A stretch of 5,321 bases of DNA from an uncultured Mollicutes bacterium. Its GTDB lineage: Bacteria > Bacillota_I > Bacilli_A > MAG-NZ. Within the stretch, counting starts at the first letter, position 1. Each line of letters starts with the position of its first letter. A model generated the notes under the pieces. The model saw only the letters and a list, made by a program, of their open reading frames with translations. It was not told where the DNA came from and did no database searches. The stretch lies in NCBI GenBank assembly GCA_913064935.1, contig CAJYBF010000090.1:1-5321 (forward strand). Reading direction: 5' to 3'. The translations under genes were made by a program, and so were the position numbers. Below are positions 1 through 5,321 of the stretch, piece after piece.

Positions 1-17
1 ATATTTTGCCAAAGAAA

Positions 18-62
18 GCACCCCTTCCTTCCTAAGTAAACTTAGTCCGGGTTTTAGGGTGC
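18..62 (-). terminator. Hairpin downstream of the helicase gene, candidate intrinsic terminator
   Basis: Six-base arms GCACCC (18-23) and GGGTGC (57-62) pair perfectly. They enclose a second short hairpin, CTAAG (32-36) with CTTAG (41-45) around a four-base loop. Read on the minus strand, the outer stem is followed by TTTCTTT, a plausible if imperfect U-tract, about 90 bases after the helicase stop codon. The loop between the outer arms is long, so this is not a textbook terminator and could act in both directions or be another structured element. The remaining bases of 1-152 are AT-rich, and I see no gene in them. Confidence 0.4.
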
Positions 63-152
63 ATATTGTTTATCTTAATTTATACATTATAAAGCTTATT
101 TCATCTAGGTAAATTCTGTTTCATATAACTCATAAGATTATTCAAAAGGTCA

Positions 153-3100
153 CTACTTATTTCTTAGTTGTAAATTATTGTTCTTATCGACAAATAATGT
201 TTCAGAGTTAACCAATCTAATTGAAAGTCTTTCGATCTTATCATGAATTTCCAAGTTGATGTTATCGAATCCAAGATAATTTGAAATTATGGTAGCAATA
301 TTCTCAGTATCAATACCAAAACTATTTTTAGTTATTTCTCTTATGGCATAAATATACTCTTCCTCACGTACATCCTCCAATGTGAAAGAACCAACAATTG
401 CTCTCCTATCTTTAAAAGGAATAAATTGAGATTTATCACTAATGAAATAAAACCCCTCATCTTTATAGATAACTCCATTTTCTTGAAGTTTGGAAAGAAC
501 TTTTTTTACACTTCCACTGAATACTTTCTCCTTAGCTTCTAAATAAGAATTTTCAGATATCCTTGAATTAATTGTACTTATTCTGATTGGAGATTCTACT
601 GTAATAAGATCTCGGACATATTTCATAAAATCAATTGGTTCCTTAACAAATTCCTTAATGTTCTCAATCCTTTTATCAAATTTTTTATATGGCCTAAATC
701 CAAATCTAGTTGCTACGTTTACCTGTTCTTCATGAAACTCAACAATTTCCTCGTAGTCATGCTTTTCATTTTCAATATGAGATAAATACTCCAAAATACT
801 ATCAATTTCCTTTATTCTATTGTTAAACCACGAAGTGATATATAACTTATATATATTCCAGCCCTTTGATCTCATAATATTACTTCTAATTCTTTCACGC
901 TCTCCTGCAGTTCTAGACTGAACATAAGTAGAATTATCAAACTCTATTCCTAAAATATATTCGGTTTCGTCATCAGGGTTATGGACAGCAATATCAACGA
1001 AGTAATGAGAATTTCCTACATTGAAGGTAACATCATAGCCATGTTTTTTTAGTTCTTCAGCAATCTCAACTGAAAATTCGTTCGTATCACTTGTTTTGAA
1101 TGTTTCAATATTGCTTATTGTTCTCTCAGCAAAATCTAGAAATTTTTTAAGGACTTTAACCCCTTCTGATGTAGCATGATTAATCTCTAAATTAGCAGCT
1201 TTTAATCCAGTGAATAATACACATTTTTGTCTTGATCTAGTCATCAAAACATTTAGTCTTCTTTCCCCACCTATACGGTTAATTGCACCAAAATTTTGAA
1301 TAATATTCCCATTTTGATCTTTAGCATATCCAATACTAACAAAGATAACTTCTCTTTCATCTCCTTGAACACTTTCTAGGTTCTTAACGAAGAAAGGTTC
1401 AATTCTTTCTTCACTAAAGAAATCGTCCACCGAATGGTCCGTTGCTCTCATCTTCTTAATCTCAGACAAAATCAAATCCCTTTGGTTAATGTTTATCGTG
1501 GCTACACCTAATGACAAATTTGGATGATTTTTTGCATGTTTAATAACTTCTTGAGCAACTCTTTTTGCCTCAAGTAGATTTGTTCTACTTTTTCCGCGAT
1601 CAAAAGTTCCATCTACATATTCGTATGAAACTCCAAAGTCTGGATTACTCTTATACTTAGAAGGGAAGATGGATAACTCCCCACCATAAAAGTGTTTATT
1701 GCTTATTTCAATAAGATTATGGTGTTTACTACGGTAGTGCCAGTTTAGCGTAGTAAGTGGTACCCCAGTTCCTCTAATTAGTGTTAGAATACTTTCATAG
1801 TTAGATACTGCATCTTCGACAAACGTATCTGTAGTTCCATAGTAACTTTCAAAAAAATTAGTTGGTGGTAATTGCTTCTCGTCTCCAACAACAATAACTT
1901 GTTTAGCCCTCAAAAGTGAACCAAAAGCATCCTGTGGCTTTATCTGTGAAGCTTCATCGAAAATAACAATATCAAACATCCCGACAATCGGCTCCAAGTA
2001 CTGTGAAACTGAAATTGGCGACATCATAAAAACTGGTTTCAGCTTAATTATAGGTTTAAATGCCTTCTTTAATAACTCTTTTACAGTAGGTACATTATAT
2101 TTTCTATTAAAAGTTTGTAGTAGATAACTAATTATGTCGTCCTTATTTTCAATGCTCAATGTTTCATCTTTTCTTATATTGTAAACATTATAAAAATGAG
2201 CATCTAGTGTATTTTGTAAGTTATTAACTTGGATATTTCTATTATCCAAATAAATGAACTCTCGTATCTTCTGGTCAAAAACCATTGCATTAAAATTCTC
2301 TAGTTCATAATTACAATTCATTATTTCTTGAACTATACTATGGTATTTAATATATGATAAAACCTTAGAAATATGTTTATAATATAGTTCATTTTGTAAG
2401 ATTTCTTTTAGATAGTCATCACTAATATTCACATCCAGTTTATTCTTAATCTCTTTTAAAGTTATAATATCATTAAGTGTAGTTATATTATCTCTGATAA
2501 CTCTAAACTTACTGATTATTTCGCTTGTTTTAATAGTCATAAAATCAATTGAATTGAACATATTTTCCAAATCAATATTAAGTGATTCATTCACACTATT
2601 TATTTCATCAACAATACTATTCAAATTACTGAAATCATTTGTAGTAAACTTCAATAAATAATTGTAATAAGTTTCACTCGTCGCGTTTTCAAAATCTAAT
2701 TCTTCTTCAAGGAATTTGGTAATCTCTTCTAAGGACTGAAATACCGAGGCAAATATATCAATTCTAAATTTTCGAGTTCCATCTTTTTTATCAAAAATTT
2801 TACTTAATAACTCGTTTTCCTTAATCAACATATATTTAACATACAATTTTTTATAAAGCCATGAAAGTGAAGTCTCGATATCACTTAGTTTGACATTATC
2901 TTTATTAAAATAGTTGTTAACTATTTCTTCCTTATGTATCTTGAAGTCCTTACCTTTTCTTTTTAAGAAACTATTATTTCTTTTAAGAAACTTAATGTCC
3001 TTAGATACTGCTTCTAATATAGATAACAATTCTTCAACAGTCTTATAGTTCCCGCACATATTGCTCTTTATAAAGATATTCTCTTCCGAACTATCCCAGT

Positions 3101-5113
3101 AATTCCTAAAAATTTCGTGTAACAATTCTCTGTTTTCCTCTAAAAGTGGATAATCGATATTATTAATTTTCTTTAACGAGCTAGGATGATTTTCTATTAT
3201 AGCCAAAATATTCATAATGTTTGCTATTGATAAATCGTATGTTATAGCTTGATCCTCTTTATCAATTACAATCTTACTAGTCATCAAATTAAGCACATTA
3301 ATCAATTCATCAATTTGGCTTTTATATTTATTCATATCATGGTGTGATAAGGGCTTTTGAATTGAAATACTTGTTAAATGATTATCACTTATTGTTCCAT
3401 ATTTATTGTAAAAAATTTCTAATGATTCAAGATCACTTAGTAAATTATCAAATTGTAATTCACTAGTATTCATCAGATATTCGTTATAAACATCTAGTTT
3501 ATAAACATTAACATCGTTTATTTTGAAGTAATTTTCTAATTTTATGATTAAACGGTAAGCTTCTACAATAGACAACTTTGACTTCGAGGATTTTTTATTT
3601 AATAATTCATAATAGTTATTTATCTCTCGGCGTAGATCATCTAATTTGTTTACGATATCATAATCCGTGTTCTTAACGTTTATTTTGTTCATGTAGTATG
3701 TTTTCTGTAGTTCGTTGATTACTTGCGATTTATTAACCTTATCTGAATGAAGTTGTAAAGCAACATGACTTAGATTTAAAGCTCTTAATCGACTATACAC
3801 AACATCCATTGCAGCGAGTTTCTCGCTCATAAATAAGATTTTCTTATTTCGAATTATTCCTTCCGAAATCAAGTTCACAATTGTTTGTGATTTACCAGTT
3901 CCTGGAGGTCCTTGTATTATAATTGAATTTCCACGATTTACTTTAGAAATAGCAAGTAGTTGTGATGAATCAGCATCAAGAACATTATTTATCATATCTA
4001 TTTCACTATTACTGTCTATTAATTTTTTATCATCTACATCACTTACCTCGTGATATTTATGATTAACAAAAATATCAGTTAATACATTGTCCTCTTCACC
4101 TTGGAGAACATCCTCCCAATTTGCCGGATCCAAATCATTATACATTAAGAATTTACTGTATGAATAGAAACTTAAGTGAACAGTGGAAGAATCCATTCCA
4201 AAATCATTCCCTGACTCTCTAGTAATTTTCATGAATTTCTCTATATACTCAGATACTTCAAAGTCACCTTCATCAGGAATATCTAATAATAAATCATCAA
4301 AGTTAATATTAAAGTCAAGCTCTAGCTTTTTAATCAATGACTTATTAAGAATTATTTCTGAATTAGAGTAAGATATTTTATATATGTTTTTATAGTTACT
4401 AATCTCAATGTTCACAGGGATAAAAATCAGTGGTGAATTAATAATCTCGTCAGGTTTCACTGGACTGTTCCATTGTGTAAACCCTAATGAAAGAAATAAG
4501 ATACTTATTCCCTGCTCCTCAACATGACGTTTACTATTCAGATAAATATCTTCCATTCTTGATCTTAAATCATCTTGATTATAGTTTACATAAAATATTT
4601 TCTGAGGTTGATTTTCCTTATTCATTATAAAGTCATTACTCAAATCATTATTTCCTACAGAATTAACCATATCAAACACAGATAAAACTGCTTCATCTAT
4701 ATTAGAGACAAAAACTATTTCTAGATTTTCAGCAACATGAGCAGGTAAATCTGAGAGTTCTTTTTTATTCTTCTTAGGAACAAAAGCTTTCTTGAAACCT
4801 TTAGCACTTGCGAAAACTAGTTTATCAATTAGATTACTAACTTGAGTGATCTCATTTCTTTTATTAATCCCGCCAAAAAACACATAATACTTTGGTATCC
4901 CTTCGTTCTTAAGAATACTTAAGATAGCAACATAAATAGATAATTTTATAATATTTATATCGTTTGCAATTTGTTTTTTAAAACCTGAAAATAACATATC
5001 CTTGTTATATATGTTATCTTCATCAATGCCATATTTAGTAAAATTCTTTTTGATATCTTCATATACTTTCTCTACTGCAGGAACCAAAAGAGCATAAAAC
5101 CTCTTTTTCTTAG
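153..5113 (-). CDS. Giant SF1 helicase-nuclease: Lon-like / DUF4011 / helicase / Vsr-like / DUF3320, 5' end missing
   Basis: This is the 3' part of a very large ATP-dependent nucleic-acid helicase fused to a nuclease, ending at TAG (153-155). Residue numbers count from the first codon of the open frame (GTG at 5204). Visible domains are a Lon-like segment (36-180), a DUF4011-type region (200-380, with [14 protein letters not shown] and SPLIFIPV), Walker A GPPGTGKS (432-439) and motif Ia-like [11 protein letters not shown] (459-469). After a long insert come Walker B FDEAS (1082-1086), motif [12 protein letters not shown] (1107-1115), HYRSK (1156-1160), VQGDERE (1279-1285) and motif [11 protein letters not shown] (1317-1325). 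A PD-(D/E)XK nuclease (about 1376-1465) and a DUF3320 tail follow. All key helicase motifs are intact. The frame runs on to 5204, but codons upstream of about residue 31 are foreign sequence, so the native start is lost. Similar DUF4011-helicase-Vsr proteins are associated with phage defence; this role is inferred from architecture only. Confidence 0.93.
156..611 (-). other. C-terminal winged-helix-like region and DUF3320 tail
   Basis: Residues 1532-1683 match the C-terminal pattern of DUF4011/DUF3320 helicases. A segment '[16 protein letters not shown]' resembles the family's 'vEgPih...l..Ri.e' helix-turn-helix. A beta-hairpin with '[12 protein letters not shown]' follows. The last 75 or so residues ([11 protein letters not shown], then [12 protein letters not shown] and a final helix) correspond to DUF3320. 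The module is likely a DNA-binding or specificity tail next to the nuclease, by inference. The protein reaches its natural end here with no sign of truncation. Confidence 0.65.
780..1079 (-). other. Vsr / MTES_1575-type PD-(D/E)XK endonuclease domain
   Basis: Residues 1376-1475 follow the helicase motif VI block and carry the signature of the REase_MTES_1575 (Vsr-like, DUF559-related) fold. The signature runs [16 protein letters not shown], then YFVDIAV (Asp1404), LGIEFDN (Glu1421, Asp1423), an Arg-rich helix [11 protein letters not shown], and [13 protein letters not shown] in place of the usual GW-x-(I/V)-x-R-(I/V)-W-S-x-x-W-F. The candidate metal ligands Asp1404 and Glu1421 are present, so the domain is probably active. 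It would cut DNA coupled to helicase translocation. The usual 'ECDG' loop reads 'EFDN' here, a mild departure. Confidence 0.8.
2085..3674 (-). other. Long helical insert within the helicase core
   Basis: About 530 residues (511-1040) separate the Walker A/motif Ia block from the Walker B block. They are rich in Leu, Ile, Lys, Glu and Asn, with heptad-like runs and no recognised catalytic motif. They contain only two cysteines (717 and 964), so no zinc site is apparent. Large coiled-coil or stalk insertions at this point occur in the DUF4011 helicase family and in other Upf1-like helicases. The role is unknown; a DNA-pin, partner-binding or dimerisation arm is a guess. Confidence 0.6.
4665..5099 (-). 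other. Degenerate Lon protease-like (S16) domain at the helicase N-terminus
   Basis: Residues 36-180 of the frame resemble the C-terminal proteolytic domain of Lon. The clearest part is residues 125-178, with [19 protein letters not shown], then [11 protein letters not shown] and a closing segment like Lon's 'NLEFIFVSHVDEVL'. Against E. coli Lon recalled from memory, the segment aligns without gaps from the DGPSAG motif onward. Lys128 then falls on the catalytic lysine (K722), while Ile85 falls where the catalytic serine (S679) should be. Asp82 of the DGPS motif is kept. This suggests an inactive, structural or peptide-binding Lon fold. The N-terminal part of the domain is cut off by the chimeric end, so any AAA+ module further upstream would not be seen. 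Confidence 0.6.
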
Positions 5114-5116
5114 TAG
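5105..5116. other. Chimeric junction between the helicase contig and foreign DNA
   Basis: To the left, the sequence is about 30% G+C and encodes the helicase. To the right, it is about 52% G+C and encodes a different protein in a different minus-strand frame. The zinc-ribbon reading stays in family register through TGT AGC TAC (5113-5121) and then hits TAA (5110-5112), where its family normally continues with Tyr. The helicase Lon-like similarity begins just after, near residue 32-36. The exact breakpoint cannot be fixed to one base. It is most simply a library or assembly chimera. Confidence 0.8.
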
Positions 5117-5241
5117 CTACACTCATCGTTGAAGCAAACGTATTGATATGGTTCGCTCCACGTGTTTTCCGCCGGCGGTTGCCATTTGAGCATCGGTTCC
5201 CCACAGTGCGGGCAGTTGGGCCGACCTTCCTTGGTCATCAT
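5110..5241 (-). CDS. 5' fragment of a small CPHC zinc-ribbon protein from another genome (cut by the junction)
   Basis: The frame starts with ATG at 5239-5241 (a second ATG follows directly) and reads [20 protein letters not shown], then continues to [12 protein letters not shown] before a TAA at 5110-5112. The CPHCGEPM and VCFNDEC pairs give four cysteines spaced as a zinc ribbon. I recognise the pattern from a small uncharacterised bacterial family, common in Deltaproteobacteria-like genomes, which normally continues '-CPYYVRGW'. Function unknown; metal or nucleic-acid binding is inferred only from the ribbon. The stop is probably created by the chimeric join, so the true protein is longer. 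G+C (about 52%) and codon choice (CCG, CGG, TGC) differ sharply from the helicase, showing a different source organism. The good Shine-Dalgarno supports this start. Confidence 0.72.
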   Translation of the reverse strand: MMTKEGRPNCPHCGEPMLKWQPPAENTWSEPYQYVCFNDECSY

Positions 5242-5243
5242 TG

Positions 5244-5251
5244 AACTCCTT
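5244..5251 (-). promoter_or_regulatory. Shine-Dalgarno of the zinc-ribbon gene
   Basis: On the minus strand AAGGAGTT lies two bases before the first ATG (5241) and five bases before the second (5238). The core GGAG is 4 bases from the first ATG and 7 bases from the second, so the second ATG (MTKEG...) may be the preferred start. The site belongs to the foreign fragment and says nothing about helicase expression. Confidence 0.6.
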
Positions 5252-5255
5252 ATGT

Positions 5256-5321
5256 AGATCGGAAGAGCACACGTCTGAACTCCAGTCACGTGGCCTTATA
5301 TCGTATGCCGTCTTCTGCTTG
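5256..5321 (+). other. Illumina TruSeq index adapter (sequencing artefact)
   Basis: Bases 5256-5289 are the TruSeq indexed adapter, beginning AGATCGGAAGAGC and ending CCAGTCAC. Bases 5290-5295 are the six-base index GTGGCC, which I recall as TruSeq index 20, followed by TT. Bases 5298-5321 are the P7 tail ending TGCCGTCTTCTGCTTG at the last base of the window. One base differs from the standard oligo: A at 5300 where C is expected. This is synthetic DNA that was not trimmed before assembly and has no biological content. Confidence 0.98.

Noticed and set aside
4183..4371. Plus-strand open frame of 62 codons inside the helicase gene
   Set aside because: It lies wholly antisense to well-conserved helicase coding sequence, has no recognisable motif, and its Ser-rich composition is what the opposite strand of this AT-rich gene would give.
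4665..5099. Active Lon-type peptidase
   Set aside because: The position matching the catalytic serine of the DGPSAG motif reads Ile85 in an ungapped alignment, so proteolytic activity cannot be claimed.
5124..5126. ATG giving [10 protein letters not shown] as the helicase start
   Set aside because: The codon falls within the AACGATGAG bases that encode FNDE of the zinc ribbon, right of the junction. It is foreign sequence and not a native start.
5202..5204. GTG as the helicase start codon
   Set aside because: It lies inside the foreign zinc-ribbon segment (within the CPHCG codons), and the resulting leader is Arg-rich nonsense with no family similarity.
5110..5255. Real divergent or overlapping gene arrangement between a zinc-ribbon gene and the helicase
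   Set aside because: Both frames run on the same strand and the zinc ribbon is cut mid-family at the point where base composition changes. Adapter follows on its other side, so a chimeric read explains it better than biology.
1..5321. CRISPR arrays, tRNA/rRNA genes, insertion sequences
   Set aside because: Non-coding space is only about 150 bases at the left end. I saw no regular repeats, cloverleaf or transposase motifs.

Overview
The window looks like a complete short-read (Illumina) metagenomic or draft contig. Nearly all of it is one very large minus-strand gene from an AT-rich bacterium (roughly 30% G+C, standard code, Lys/Asn/Ile-rich protein). This would suit a Firmicutes- or Tenericutes-like host, but the taxon cannot be fixed from one gene.

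Layout on the + strand coordinates: 1-152 is AT-rich 3' flank with a hairpin at 18-62 that could terminate the big gene. 153 to about 5113 (minus) is the 3' portion of a giant superfamily I (Upf1/Dna2-like) helicase. Its domains in order are a degenerate Lon protease-like (S16) domain, a DUF4011-type region, a helicase core split by an insert of about 530 residues, a Vsr/MTES_1575-type PD-(D/E)XK nuclease and a DUF3320 tail. This layout fits the large DUF4011-helicase-Vsr proteins linked to anti-phage defence. The Lon-like N-terminus is the unusual part.

The right end is not native. From about 5113 to 5255 the sequence switches to about 52% G+C and encodes, on the minus strand, the start of an unrelated small zinc-ribbon protein with its own Shine-Dalgarno. 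From 5256 to the last base it is the Illumina TruSeq index adapter (index GTGGCC, running to the end of the P7 oligo). The contig end is therefore a chimeric read that ran into the adapter. The open frame crosses the junction by chance, so its apparent start codons at 5204 and 5126 are artefacts. The true 5' end of the helicase gene is missing.

There are no RNA genes, CRISPR arrays or insertion sequences that I can support. Neighbouring genes are absent, so the helicase cannot be placed in an operon or defence island from this window alone.
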